Part shown: positions 6,793-16,306 of the stretch, one piece after another
Layout: each line of letters starts with the position of its first letter
How positions within the stretch are numbered: position 1 is the first letter of the stretch
Notes under the pieces: generated by a model
The model's input: only the letters and a program-made list of their open reading frames with translations
Told to the model about the DNA's origin: nothing
Databases searched by the model: none
Translations under genes and position numbers: made by a program
Assembly: GCA_020831485.1 (NCBI GenBank)
Contig: JAFIGG010000135.1
Coordinates: 1 to 64,000, forward strand
DNA: 64,000 bases
Source: Opitutales bacterium
Lineage (GTDB): Bacteria > Verrucomicrobiota > Verrucomicrobiia > Opitutales > Oceanipulchritudinaceae
Reading direction: 5' to 3'

Positions 6793-9659
6793 GCGATCCT
6801 CCACCTAATCGTAAACAACTCCGCAACCTCTTCCTTCTGCTCTAGGCGGGCTGAAATCTCGTCCAAGAGGTCGTCTTTCTTAAGGTTGATTTCCCTTTTG
6901 GCATCCTCGTACGCTTTCCAGGCGTCATCGCGTTTGTCACTGAGGATGCGAATCTTTTTCTGGAGAGCCAGTTTTTCGGGGAGGTTGGCCGACTGGCGGG
7001 CTTCCTTCTGGAGGGCTTTGATTTCATCCTCCACTTCCTTGAGGCTGTATTTTAAGGATTTGGCTTTATCGTCGGCCCAGGAATCCAGTTTATCCATCTC
7101 CTCGTCGAAATAACGGCTGTTTTCGTTGGAAATGCTCTCGATGATTTCCCGCCTATTCTCCTGCCAATAGCTCGCCAGGGCGCTCTTGGCATCGGCTGAA
7201 AGCCCTGCATCCTCCACCCTGCCACTCAAATTGAAAAGGCGCTGACACTGGTCTGTGGTGATCGGAACACCGTCTGAGGAAAAGCCTGAGAAGCACAGAA
7301 ACTCCTGCTCATCCAGCGAGGAGATCTTGAGTCGGTGCAGGGTCAGCCAGCCTTCTTTCCCCTGCAGGGGTTCCAGGGCGGCCACTCTGCTTTCATATTT
7401 CCGCAGGTTGAATTCGATGTGAGCAATCGGCAGATTTTTCACCGCAGCCGCTTCCAACACCCTCTCCGCCAGTGGATGTCCGAGGCGGTAAAAATGACTT
7501 TCTTCCTCGTCTTTCAGCAAACTGTATCGCCCAAGTGGGATTGGTTCCGGTTCAAAGGGATTGGCAATTAGTGAAAACTCGGTGTTGTCGGACGAGAAAC
7601 TCGCCTGACCATTCAGTGCATGACGGGTTACGCGGGCCAGGTTCTGGGTGACACGGTCGACGTACTCACGGCTCTTTTCATGATTGAAACGCAGCTTTTC
7701 CTGCACCTCGTCGTCAAAATTGGCGAGCAGCTTGCGGTGGGTGTCCGAAAAGGCCTGCTCGATCTCCTCGGTAAACTGCAGCTGCAGCTGCTCAAAAGCC
7801 CCCTGAATTTCTTCCTCCTTGCGACAGGTCTGGTAAATGGACGCGATTCTCTTTTCAAAATCGACTCCGGATTCAATGGCACCCAAAACGTCGTCACTGG
7901 CACCAAAGACGCCCTGGAATATCTGGAGCTTCTCGTCGAGCAATTCATAGACACGCTGATCAGCGGCATTGCGCTTATTCAGAAAATTGACCACCACAAC
8001 ATCGTGCTTCTGTCCGAAACGGTGACAACGTCCAATCCGCTGCTCGATGCGCTGGGGATTCCAAGGGAGGTCATAGTTGACGATGATCGAGCAAAACTGA
8101 AGGTTGATCCCTTCAGCCCCCGCTTCGGTAGCAATCATGATTTTCGCTTCGTTGCGAAAATAGTCGACCAGAGCCGAACGCATATCCGCCGTGCGGGATC
8201 CGGTCACCTTGTCCGTATTGCGGTGATTTTCCAGCCAGGCATAGTAAACCTCGCGTGATTTCGGATCCGTATTGGTGCCATTAAACAACACAATCTTATC
8301 CTTCAGGGCGGTTTCCTGCAGGATTCGGTACAAATAATCCTGGGTGCGCCGCGACTCGGTAAAGATAATCGCTTTCTCCGCAGCCCCAAGACTTCGGGCC
8401 ATCTCAAATCCTTTTTCCAGGGCACTGAGAAGCTTTTCGCCCTTGGCATTATTGCTGATGGAAACAGCCAGATTGCGAAACCTCTCCAGATCCTCAACTT
8501 CCCGTCCAATGGCCTGTTTATCCGCGTAAGAGAGCACATCCGTCTCCTCGTCCTCGCCCCATTCGTCAATGAGATTATTGAGCCCCTCAAAATCTTCCTC
8601 CAGACCCTGCTCCTCTATAAGAGCTTCTTCCGCGACCTCACTCTCCTTGAGTCGACGACTCAGCTTGCGCGCCAGGGAATCCAGGGCTCCTGCAATCGCA
8701 TAGGTCGAGGATGCCAATAGTTTGCGCATGACAAGCGTCATCAGTGAACGCTGGCTGGCAGGCAAGGCCTGCAGCTCATCACGCCGAAGGTATTCCGATA
8801 CCTCCTCGTATAGTTGCTGCTCCTCCTCTCCTGGGAAGAAGTCCTGCGTAATACAACGCCGCTCAGTATAGGGCACGTATTCCAGCACCTCCTTGCGCAG
8901 AGTTCGGTGGCAGACGGGCTTCAAACGGTGACGAAGCTCCCGAAACTGATCATCCGTGGTAAGCCGCGCGTAGTTGCCCCGAAAGCTCTTGGCATCACCA
9001 AAGTGGTATTCGTCGATAAAACTCACCAGTCCGTAGAGCTCCATCAGAGAGTTTTGCAGCGGTGTCGCCGTCAGCAAAACCTTCGGAGTGTTCCGAAGAG
9101 CAATCTTAAGGTTATTGGCGATCCGGTTCGAATTCTTATAAACGTTCCTCAGCTTGTGCGCTTCGTCGATTACAACCAAGTCCCACTTGACCGTCATAAT
9201 GCTTTCGTGATGGCGACTGGCAAAATGATAGGAACAAATGACGATTTCGGGCTGTTCAAAAGGATTTCGCTGACCAACGGCCTCTGCTTCCTTAAATGAT
9301 TTAGCCTCCAGAATCAGCGAAGTGAGGTAAAACTTATCCCACAATTCCTGATTCCACTGCTTTCGCAGGTTGGCAGGTACAATCACCAAAATCCGACGCT
9401 TTCTCTCTGCCCATTTCTGGGCAATGACCAGCCCCGCTTCGATGGTCTTTCCCAAGCCCACCTCATCCGCCAGAATCACCCCCTTGGACAACGGCGACCG
9501 AAAAGCAAAGAGCGCTGCTTCCACCTGATGAGGAGTCAACTCAATCCGCGCATCCCGGAAAGTCCCCGCAAGCCGTTCCATCCTGTCCGAACCCCCTCCC
9601 TTAAGCAGTTGGTGCGCAATGTATTTGGCATGGTAGTCAGTGATTCCGTGGACAGGCAT
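6789..9659 (-). CDS. SNF2/RapA-like DEAD/DEAH helicase
   Basis: A 956-aa superfamily 2 helicase of the SNF2/RapA type. Walker A is DEVGLGKT (about residue 70), Walker B is DEAHKLRN (about 170), motif III is LLTATPLQNS, and the C-terminal RecA lobe shows motif V ATEAGAEGINLQ and motif VI QRIGRCHRFGQ. A long coiled-coil tail (about 780-940) ends the protein. It would move along double-stranded DNA using ATP. The ATG at 9659 (MPVHGITDYH) is preferred; a TTG at 9680 would add seven residues lying in a repeated sequence. Related helicases accompany Mod-type methylases in several defence loci, including DISARM, but the other DISARM genes (drmA, drmB, drmC) are absent here. Confidence 0.93.
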   Translation of the reverse strand: MPVHGITDYHAKYIAHQLLKGGGSDRMERLAGTFRDARIELTPHQVEAALFAFRSPLSKGVILADEVGLGKTIEAGLVIAQKWAERKRRILVIVPANLRKQWNQELWDKFYLTSLILEAKSFKEAEAVGQRNPFEQPEIVICSYHFASRHHESIMTVKWDLVVIDEAHKLRNVYKNSNRIANNLKIALRNTPKVLLTATPLQNSLMELYGLVSFIDEYHFGDAKSFRGNYARLTTDDQFRELRHRLKPVCHRTLRKEVLEYVPYTERRCITQDFFPGEEEQQLYEEVSEYLRRDELQALPASQRSLMTLVMRKLLASSTYAIAGALDSLARKLSRRLKESEVAEEALIEEQGLEEDFEGLNNLIDEWGEDEETDVLSYADKQAIGREVEDLERFRNLAVSISNNAKGEKLLSALEKGFEMARSLGAAEKAIIFTESRRTQDYLYRILQETALKDKIVLFNGTNTDPKSREVYYAWLENHRNTDKVTGSRTADMRSALVDYFRNEAKIMIATEAGAEGINLQFCSIIVNYDLPWNPQRIEQRIGRCHRFGQKHDVVVVNFLNKRNAADQRVYELLDEKLQIFQGVFGASDDVLGAIESGVDFEKRIASIYQTCRKEEEIQGAFEQLQLQFTEEIEQAFSDTHRKLLANFDDEVQEKLRFNHEKSREYVDRVTQNLARVTRHALNGQASFSSDNTEFSLIANPFEPEPIPLGRYSLLKDEEESHFYRLGHPLAERVLEAAAVKNLPIAHIEFNLRKYESRVAALEPLQGKEGWLTLHRLKISSLDEQEFLCFSGFSSDGVPITTDQCQRLFNLSGRVEDAGLSADAKSALASYWQENRREIIESISNENSRYFDEEMDKLDSWADDKAKSLKYSLKEVEDEIKALQKEARQSANLPEKLALQKKIRILSDKRDDAWKAYEDAKREINLKKDDLLDEISARLEQKEEVAELFTIRWRIA

Positions 9660-9890
9660 TCTAAATCGCGGTAAGGGCAAAAAATTCTGTAAAATAAATA
9701 AAGAACCCTACCCCACCTGAGCAAGCATGAATTGGAGAAGAGCAGACTTAGTAAAATTCAGTCCACAGGAATCGAACCCCCCTTTTGCTACTACATCGCA
9801 GCAGCGAGCTACCGCGGTTACCAGCACAACATACCACCAAGCGCCTGGACCTTAGAAAGACCGGTATCGGCATACGCTGCACCAACACGA

Positions 9891-10430
9891 ATGGCCAAAG
9901 ACCCCTACAATGAGGACAGCATCAAGGTCTCGGTAATCGAATCGCACCTCAAATCCAGAAAAAGGCTGGAGGAGCTGCAGGATGCGCTTCTCCAGCTTGA
10001 GACAATGCCGGAAAGCGTCGAAGAGGAACTGGCAATGGATGATACAGGCGATACGGAGAGAGATCGAGGCAGTGGGTTGAGGACCATCCGGGTAACTCTC
10101 ACCCAGGGAATGATCAACCAGCAACTGCTGACACTGACCGCAGCCAAACGGCGAGGGATCATTCAGGAGGGCGAAAAGTTCACGATCGTGATTCCGGGCG
10201 AAAAACAGCCAATAGAAACCGAGCTCGTCCTGGCCCGGGGAGAGCGCCTGAAGAAGACTGCGTATAAAAGGTATTGTTACCTGTCGTCCCTTAGCAGGAA
10301 CAGGATCTACTACCTTCACGGAGAATTCATCTACGTCTTTCGGATCGAGTTCAACGTCTACCGTTTCATCACCGTCATCCCCGCCAGGCGACGCGTGTTG
10401 GCAAAGCCCAACATTAATACGAAGGCCTGA
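9891..10430 (+). CDS. Hypothetical protein, possibly with a disrupted C-terminus
   Basis: From ATG at 9891 the frame encodes 179 aa. Residues 1-60 are charged and helical (Arg/Glu/Leu, coiled-coil-like), then a segment starting IRVTLTQGMINQ and reaching ETELVLARGERL looks like a folded domain with regular alternation. After about residue 130 the composition changes sharply (many Tyr, Arg, Phe), which may mark a frameshift or a different reading frame. No family is recognised with confidence. It is divergent from the SNF2 gene and ends just before copy B of the 46-bp repeat. Upstream in-frame codons from 9732 are unlikely to be coding. Confidence 0.45.
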   Translation: MAKDPYNEDSIKVSVIESHLKSRKRLEELQDALLQLETMPESVEEELAMDDTGDTERDRGSGLRTIRVTLTQGMINQQLLTLTAAKRRGIIQEGEKFTIVIPGEKQPIETELVLARGERLKKTAYKRYCYLSSLSRNRIYYLHGEFIYVFRIEFNVYRFITVIPARRRVLAKPNINTKA

Positions 10431-10446
10431 CTGCCAAAGTCCACTG

Positions 10447-10492
10447 CCCTCCACAAGCCAATGACAATCAGGCAAAAAATTCTGTGCCCTTA
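10447..10492 (-). repeat. 46-bp repeat, copy B
   Basis: Second copy of the repeat at 6579-6624, in the same orientation, about 3.9 kb away. The two copies enclose the SNF2 helicase and the hypothetical gene at 9891. Neither copy has integron attC core sites or a clean inverted-repeat structure. Confidence 0.7.
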
Positions 10493-10530
10493 GATACTGC
10501 TGCCGATTCGGTGTCGCTCCTTCGGTCCGC

Positions 10531-11325
10531 TTACCCTTGGGATTCCCGAACCTTTAACAAGCGAACGCCGGCATTCTGAACGATGTTGGCCAGATTTTCA
10601 TCGCCGGAAGTGGTGATCAAAGCCGAAACCTCATTCCACTCCCACGCCCTGACCATGTCATTCCTCGACCATTTACTCGAATCCGCCAAAACAACTGCTT
10701 GTTCTGACTGTGCGATCATTACTCTTTCACTTTCAACCACCATCTGATTCGTGTTCATACCCCCCACCTCATCTAAACCTCCACAGGACAGAAATGCATA
10801 ACGCACATTATACTCGAGCAAGTTTTTTACCGTCTGAGGGCCCACCAGCAACCCCGTCTCCGGATACAAAAATCCCCCAGTGAGAAAAACCTCAGCTCCC
10901 CCTGGGCGTGATCTTCGCTCGTCAATCCTCAGTGCCAGTGGGACCGAGTTGGTTAGTACCCGGATGCGTTTATCTGCTAAAAAATCAGCGATAAACAAAG
11001 TCGTTGAGCCACCATCAATAGAAATGACATCGCCTTCCTCAACCAAAGCAGCTGCAGCCTCTGCTATTAGTTTTTTCGATTGGTGGTATTTTTCCTGACG
11101 GGTAGAAAACGACCCCGATAAAACCCTTGGACTCCTCTCTTCGTTTCCCACCCGACGAAGTCCACCCCAAGTTTTAGACGCGAGACCTCTGCCAGCAATA
11201 TCTGAGAAATCCCTCCTCCCCGTAGCCGGCGAAACCCCAAATTCTCTACAAACTTTCTCGAGTGATACATCACCGAGCTTTTCTAGCAATAAGACAATTT
11301 GCCGTTGGCGTTCCTTTCGGTCCAT
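10531..11325 (-). CDS. DeoR-family transcriptional regulator
   Basis: A 264-aa DeoR-type repressor: N-terminal winged helix (about 1-55, VSLEKVCREFGVSPATGRRDF) and C-terminal sugar-phosphate-sensing domain (about 75-250) with the family motifs IDGGSTT, LTNS and ADSSKW. MDRKERQRQ at 11325 is the usual DeoR N-terminus and is chosen over an ATG 21 nt upstream. It is divergent from the UroD/GH94 gene pair starting at 11495, with 169 bp between the starts, so that pair is its likely target. The effector is probably a phosphorylated sugar (family knowledge). Usual family length is about 250 aa. Confidence 0.93.
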   Translation of the reverse strand: MDRKERQRQIVLLLEKLGDVSLEKVCREFGVSPATGRRDFSDIAGRGLASKTWGGLRRVGNEERSPRVLSGSFSTRQEKYHQSKKLIAEAAAALVEEGDVISIDGGSTTLFIADFLADKRIRVLTNSVPLALRIDERRSRPGGAEVFLTGGFLYPETGLLVGPQTVKNLLEYNVRYAFLSCGGLDEVGGMNTNQMVVESERVMIAQSEQAVVLADSSKWSRNDMVRAWEWNEVSALITTSGDENLANIVQNAGVRLLKVRESQG

Positions 11326-11494
11326 AACTAAGTAAGACAGACTCAACTACCCCGCTCCGTCAACCAAGAACAGACCTGCTAAAATGCTTGTGAAGCAATC
11401 TTAATGGCTGACAGAAAATTACATGAATTTGTCGCGCAAAGCTATGGTCACAATGTATCCCGCTCGCTAAGGTGAGTGGCAGCAGAAAAACACT

Positions 11495-12583
11495 ATGACA
11501 CAAAAACTAACTTCCCGCGAACGCGTACGACGCGCGATCAACCGAGAGCCCCACGACCGAATTCCCCGATATGAGACATTCTGGGAAGACACTATCCAGC
11601 GATGGGAAAAAGATGGTGTCTCCAAAGCGCGGGAAAGAGCCTTGGAGGAACTTGAAGCCGACATGGCCGAAGTGTCTTCATTTTTTTGGCCCTCCCCTTA
11701 CCCGGGGCGCTACGAAAAGTCTCATGAAACGGAGGACACAATAGTTTTGCGCGACGAATGGGGAGGAACATTCCGTCAGTTCAAAAATCAGCAAACAACC
11801 CCTGAGCACCTTGGGTGGGAATGCGAAAGTCCGGATATTTGGAGAAAGGAATTTCGCCCGCGAATAGAGCAATTCAGCGATTTCCTGAATCCCAAGCCAA
11901 TCCTGGAGGCATCCCGAAAAGGGGAACAAGAAAGCAAATGGCGCTTCAGCATCGGCGTTGAGCCTTTTGAATGCTTGCGCAAATTAATTGGCGACGAAGC
12001 GACGATGATCAATATTATCGAGGAGCCGGAATGGATCGAAGAAATGGCGGAAGTCATAACTTCCTGTAACCTGCGCATCTTCGACCGTCTTTATGCCGAC
12101 GGGGTGCGTGCCGAAGGGCTCTGGATATACGGCGACATGGCCTTCAATCATTCGACTTTCTGTTCGCCCAGGCAATACCGGGAGATAATCTGGCCACAGC
12201 ATAAACGCATGTGCGATTGGGCGCACGATCACGGAATGAAGCTGATTTATCACTCGGATGGGAACGTAAACGCCGTCGTGCCGGATTACATTGCGGCTGG
12301 GATCGATGTTCTACACCCCATGGAAAGTAAGGCCGGAATGGACTTGCGTACTCTAGTTCCCAAGCACGGTGCAAACATCAGTTTTTTTGGCAATATCGAT
12401 GTGATGAAAATGATACGTGGCGACGAAGAGGAACTGGAGGAAGAGATAAGGCTGAAGCTTGAGGCGGGCAAACAGAAAAATGGCTACATCTATCATTCGG
12501 ACCATTCAGTTCCCCCACAGGTGAGTTTCCCACTCTATCAGAAAATAATCAGCTGGGTAAAAAAGTATGGGAGTTACGAATAA
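11495..12583 (+). CDS. UroD-family methyltransferase-like protein 1 (O-demethylase MTI type)
   Basis: A 362-aa uroporphyrinogen-decarboxylase-fold protein of the branch that includes MtaA and the corrinoid-dependent O-demethylase MtvB rather than the haem enzyme HemE. It opens with LTSRERVRRAINREPHDRIPR, as these relatives do. The zinc-site strand reads YHSDGN (HSD, residues 253-255), i.e. His-x-Asp in place of the His-x-Cys of MtaA. By family it may move a methyl group from an O-methyl substrate to a corrinoid protein. It lies 38 nt upstream of a GH94-type phosphorylase, which suggests a sugar substrate. Its corrinoid partner would be the protein at 26344. Substrate unknown. Confidence 0.82.
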   Translation: MTQKLTSRERVRRAINREPHDRIPRYETFWEDTIQRWEKDGVSKARERALEELEADMAEVSSFFWPSPYPGRYEKSHETEDTIVLRDEWGGTFRQFKNQQTTPEHLGWECESPDIWRKEFRPRIEQFSDFLNPKPILEASRKGEQESKWRFSIGVEPFECLRKLIGDEATMINIIEEPEWIEEMAEVITSCNLRIFDRLYADGVRAEGLWIYGDMAFNHSTFCSPRQYREIIWPQHKRMCDWAHDHGMKLIYHSDGNVNAVVPDYIAAGIDVLHPMESKAGMDLRTLVPKHGANISFFGNIDVMKMIRGDEEELEEEIRLKLEAGKQKNGYIYHSDHSVPPQVSFPLYQKIISWVKKYGSYE

Positions 12584-12621
12584 TCTGTTCGTTCGTCAAA
12601 AAAAATTCAAGGAACGGATTT

Positions 12622-14925
12622 ATGAATAAAAATCTTAAATACGGAAATTTCAGCGAGGATGGGAATGAATATGTTTTGACCGACATGCATCCGCCACGCG
12701 ACTGGTTTAACTACCTCTGGAACGAACACACCCTTGTAAGTGTGAGTCAAAAACTAACAGGCAACTCTCTCTATCAAAACGATGACGGGATCGTGACAAA
12801 TCTGTTCGGCCAGCAAGATGAATTACATACCCCAAGGTCTGTTTATTTGCGGGATCGCGAGAGCGGGGAGTTCTGGTCGGCGGGTTTCCAACCCTGTGGG
12901 ACCGAGGTGGCAGACTTCAGTTGCCACCATGGGCTTGGCTACACAATTGTTTCAGGGCAGCACAAGGGCTTACGCTCTTCCTGCCGCATCTTTGTCCCCT
13001 GCGGGGAGGCAGCTGAAGTTTGGACGTTGACGGTAACAAACGAGTCTTCTCAGGCACGCCTTCTGTCACTATTCAGCGTGGCCGACATCAAACTGACAGG
13101 AGCGGCTTTCCCATACGGATACATCAGCTCTTTGCGTGCTCAGAACGTTGATGAAGATGGGCTTCTACTCTTCCGCAACACCAGCTATAACGTAGTAAAA
13201 GAGAAATACAGTGCAGTTATGTTCTCTACCCGCCAGTATGATCGCTGGGATGTCAGTCGGGAACACTTTTTGGGAGCATTGCGCAATCCTATCCGACCAC
13301 AGCGCGTGGTCGAGGGGCAGTTGAGCAATAGCGTGGCGAGCGTCGAGTTACTCGTTGGAGCTATGCAGCATGACCTGGAACTGGCCCCTTCAGAAAGCTG
13401 CACTTTCCATATCATACTGGGAACGGTACAGGATCTCAAAGAGGGACGGGCCTTGAAGAATCGCCTTGGAAGTGATGCAGCAGTCGAGGCGGCCTTCGAG
13501 AGGTTAAAACAAAAAACCCACCAGCAAACCGCTGGTCTTTGCATTGAGACACCGGACGGTGATTTCAATCAATTGTTCAACGTTTGGTTGAAACAACAGT
13601 TGCACCTGATGGCTGATTGGGCCCGGTTTTATTTCAAAGGCTATCGCGACACCTGTCAGGATGCCGCCGGAATGAGTATCCTTAATGCCAAAAGGGCGAT
13701 GGCAATGCTCAAAAAGGCTCTCCAAAACCAGCGTCATGATGGATACTGTCCGCGGGCCTTCCGCGTCTCGGGGAAGGAAGTCGGCGGAGCCGACAAACAG
13801 TATTCAGACTCAGCTTCATGGATTTCTCACGCTACTGATGCTATCCTTCGGGAGACCGGTGATTTAAGCTTCCTTGAAGAGCGGGTGGCTTATTCCGACC
13901 AGGGAGAAGGCTCTGTCTGGCAACACAATCTGCGTGCAATGGAGTTTTTGTGGAACGACCGCAGTCCGCGCGGGCTCAGCCTGATCCATGACGGAGACTG
14001 GTGCGACCTTCTCGATAAAGTTGGACCAGAGGGCCGTGGTGAGAGTGTCTGGATGAGTCTGGCTCTGGCCCGCGTCTTGAAACTTGTCGCATCCATGGCA
14101 GAATGGAAGGGCGACAGCGAAACTGCCCAGACATGCCAGACTCGCTTCCTTGAGCTGCAAAAAGCCATTTTCGAACACGGCTGGGATGGCGACTATTTCC
14201 TGGTGGCAATCAACGATGCCGGGGAGCCTATCGGCACCGCTCAGGCGGAAGAAGGCAAAGTGTTTATCAACCCACAGTCTTGGGCTATGCTCTCCGGTGT
14301 GATCGATGCAAACGCTTATACTGGAATAGCTGAAAAAATCGAACCCCTCGTTGATACTCCTGTTGGGCCGGTGCACAATTGGCCTCCCTTCACCCAATAC
14401 CAGGAGGGCATTGGACAGCTCAGTGGGACTCCTCCGGGATTCTTTACCAACGGAAACGTCTATTGCCACGCTGCTTCTTTCAAGGTGGCTGCAGACTATG
14501 AAGCAGGACGAAGTGACAAAGCGTTTGACACCCTTATGCGCATCCTTCCCGCAGCCGATCGTAGTGAACCGTATGCCCAGGCCAACGGTTATGTCGGCCC
14601 CACAGCAATGCGTCACACGCACCACGTTTCGGATGATCCCTGGCGCACGGGCACCGTCGCCTGGAATTTTCTGAACCTCTCCGACCGTTTGCTAGGATTT
14701 TGCCGCTCATACGAAGGGGTCACCTTCCGCCCTCAGCTACCTTCCTGCTGGGAAAGCCTACGCTACACTCGACCTTTCCGCGGAACCACCTTCTCAGTCG
14801 AGGTGCGCAAAGGGCCTCGTTCCCAACTGTATGTAAACGGTGAACTTCAAGATAGCGACTTTCTCAGGGTAGGCTCCGGGGGCCTGCCCCAAAAGCATGT
14901 GGACATACTCTGCATCCAGCGCTGA
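12622..14925 (+). CDS. GH94-type glycoside phosphorylase
   Basis: A 767-aa protein with the GH94 layout: N-terminal beta-sandwich (about 1-290), linker helices, and an (alpha/alpha)6 catalytic domain (about 320-700). The catalytic Asp is in HDGDWCD (about residue 460), equivalent to the DWND motif of cellobiose phosphorylase. Such enzymes split a disaccharide with phosphate to a sugar 1-phosphate and a sugar. No signal peptide is seen, so it is cytoplasmic. Length fits the family (about 800 aa). It follows UroD protein 1 by 38 nt and is likely co-transcribed. The disaccharide cannot be told from sequence. Confidence 0.8.
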   Translation: MNKNLKYGNFSEDGNEYVLTDMHPPRDWFNYLWNEHTLVSVSQKLTGNSLYQNDDGIVTNLFGQQDELHTPRSVYLRDRESGEFWSAGFQPCGTEVADFSCHHGLGYTIVSGQHKGLRSSCRIFVPCGEAAEVWTLTVTNESSQARLLSLFSVADIKLTGAAFPYGYISSLRAQNVDEDGLLLFRNTSYNVVKEKYSAVMFSTRQYDRWDVSREHFLGALRNPIRPQRVVEGQLSNSVASVELLVGAMQHDLELAPSESCTFHIILGTVQDLKEGRALKNRLGSDAAVEAAFERLKQKTHQQTAGLCIETPDGDFNQLFNVWLKQQLHLMADWARFYFKGYRDTCQDAAGMSILNAKRAMAMLKKALQNQRHDGYCPRAFRVSGKEVGGADKQYSDSASWISHATDAILRETGDLSFLEERVAYSDQGEGSVWQHNLRAMEFLWNDRSPRGLSLIHDGDWCDLLDKVGPEGRGESVWMSLALARVLKLVASMAEWKGDSETAQTCQTRFLELQKAIFEHGWDGDYFLVAINDAGEPIGTAQAEEGKVFINPQSWAMLSGVIDANAYTGIAEKIEPLVDTPVGPVHNWPPFTQYQEGIGQLSGTPPGFFTNGNVYCHAASFKVAADYEAGRSDKAFDTLMRILPAADRSEPYAQANGYVGPTAMRHTHHVSDDPWRTGTVAWNFLNLSDRLLGFCRSYEGVTFRPQLPSCWESLRYTRPFRGTTFSVEVRKGPRSQLYVNGELQDSDFLRVGSGGLPQKHVDILCIQR

Positions 14926-14948
14926 ACGAACGGCAAAGGGGGATAAAA

Positions 14949-14975
14949 GCTCTGAGCCGTATCCCGGCTCAGAGC
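14949..14975 (-). terminator. Rho-independent terminator after rhaA
   Basis: A perfect 11-bp inverted repeat GCTCTGAGCCG / CGGCTCAGAGC with a 5-nt loop. Read on the minus strand it is followed by TTTTATCC, so it ends the minus-strand operon that finishes with the gene at 15034. The plus-strand reading has no T-run, so it is a weaker stop for the GH94 transcript. Confidence 0.85.
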
Positions 14976-15033
14976 AACCCAATGCCCAAAATTGTTTACC
15001 AGATGCCCGGCGGCAACATTAGCAACACGACCA

Positions 15034-16290
15034 CTATCGTTTCGCCAACACGTCCGCCTCATAGCGCTTAACCTGAGCGAGCCATTGCCCGTCATCAGGT
15101 TTGCCTTGGCGGGAACAGTACTCGCTCCAAACCATTCCCCAAGGGAGTGATTTGACATCCTCCATCATGGCCAAGCGGGTGGTGTGATCGCCAGCACATT
15201 CTGCAGCACGAAAGGCTTTCTGCGGTTGCAGGAGTCCACGGAGCAATGCGCGCTTGGCGTTACGCGTACCAATCACCCAAGCAGCGATACGGTTGATTGA
15301 GGCGTCAAAAAAATCGAGGCCTACGTGGATCCGATTCATCTGCCCACTGGCCACACACTCTTCAAGAATGGCTTGAGTTGGGTCGTCGAGAGTGACTACG
15401 TGGTCACTGTCCCAGCGCACACCGCGACTTACGTGGAGCAAGAGTTCGGGCACGTAGAGCAACGCCGAAGATATTTTGTCAGCCACAGATTCGGTCGGAT
15501 GGAAATGTCCGGCATCGAGGCAAAGGGCAATCTTACGTGTAGCAGCATAGCCCAGATAAAACTCACTGGAACCCACTGTGTAGCTCTCGACACCGATGCC
15601 AAAGAGCTTGCTCTCGACCGCGTCAATGTTCCAATGCTTGGAAACCTCTGGTGCCAAAATAGCATCGAGCGATTGCAGAAGGCGTTCGCGCGGAGCAAAT
15701 CGATCAGCCGGACTGTCTTTGTAGCCGTCGGGAATCCATATATTGTTTACGACTGGATCCTGTAACTCCTCACCAATTGCGGCACCAATCCTCCGACAGG
15801 CGATGCAATGGTCGATCCAAAACTGACGAACACCTGCGTCCCGATGGCTAAGCGTAAAGCCGTCTTCGGCCTTTGGATGGCTGAAACTCGTGGGGTTAAA
15901 ATCAATTCCGAAGCCATGTAATTTAGCCCAATCAATCCAAGAACGAAAGTTCTCAACAGTGAGCGCATCACGGTCAGGCAGTGGATCACCATCTGTGGCG
16001 TAGGAGGCGTGTAGATTGAGCCGGAGGGGGCCGGGGATAAGCGAGGCAGCCTGCTCAATGTCGGCCATAAGTTCTGCTGGATTTGTCGCCTTGCCTGGAT
16101 AGTTCCCTGTAGCCAGACAGCCGTTGCCCGCGCCGGCCTTTTCCGGAGCCTCAAATCCTGACACGTCGTCGCCCTGCCAGCAGTGCATGGAGACGGGAAT
16201 ATGGTCAAGCTGCTCCAGAGCTGACTCAGTGTCAACGCCGTGGACGGCAAATTGTTCCTTAGCGAAATCGTATAGATGTTTTGGTGACAT
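15034..16290 (-). CDS. rhaA: L-rhamnose isomerase
   Basis: A 418-aa TIM-barrel enzyme, the same length as E. coli RhaA and clearly similar along its whole length: [61 protein letters not shown] and [13 protein letters not shown] contain the metal and substrate ligands. It converts L-rhamnose to L-rhamnulose using a divalent metal. It is the last gene of a four-gene minus-strand operon (20185 to 15034) that also has two dehydrogenases and a fused isomerase/epimerase, and it ends before a strong terminator. RhaB and RhaD are absent from the window, so the sugar route may differ from the classical one. A GH78-like rhamnosidase at 59636 could supply rhamnose. Confidence 0.96.
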   Translation of the reverse strand: MSPKHLYDFAKEQFAVHGVDTESALEQLDHIPVSMHCWQGDDVSGFEAPEKAGAGNGCLATGNYPGKATNPAELMADIEQAASLIPGPLRLNLHASYATDGDPLPDRDALTVENFRSWIDWAKLHGFGIDFNPTSFSHPKAEDGFTLSHRDAGVRQFWIDHCIACRRIGAAIGEELQDPVVNNIWIPDGYKDSPADRFAPRERLLQSLDAILAPEVSKHWNIDAVESKLFGIGVESYTVGSSEFYLGYAATRKIALCLDAGHFHPTESVADKISSALLYVPELLLHVSRGVRWDSDHVVTLDDPTQAILEECVASGQMNRIHVGLDFFDASINRIAAWVIGTRNAKRALLRGLLQPQKAFRAAECAGDHTTRLAMMEDVKSLPWGMVWSEYCSRQGKPDDGQWLAQVKRYEADVLAKR

Positions 16291-16306
16291 AGGGATCGGT
16301 GGAAGA

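Noticed and set aside
9752-9850. tRNA-like sequence on the minus strand (GGTTCGATTCC and short stems)
   Set aside because: The T-loop-like string is present, but the T-stem and anticodon loop do not pair or read correctly (no T33, mismatched acceptor), so it is not a functional tRNA; at most a decayed fragment.
9852-10475. 207-aa minus-strand ORF overlapping the gene at 9891
   Set aside because: It begins inside repeat copy B, has no ribosome-binding site and no protein-like domain; likely a shadow frame.
6579-10492. Integron cassette attC sites
   Set aside because: The repeats lack the RYYYAAC/GTTRRRY core sites and no integrase gene is seen.
1-10500. DISARM system
   Set aside because: SNF2 helicase and a methyltransferase are present, but drmA, drmB and drmC are not, and Mod is of the short type III form.
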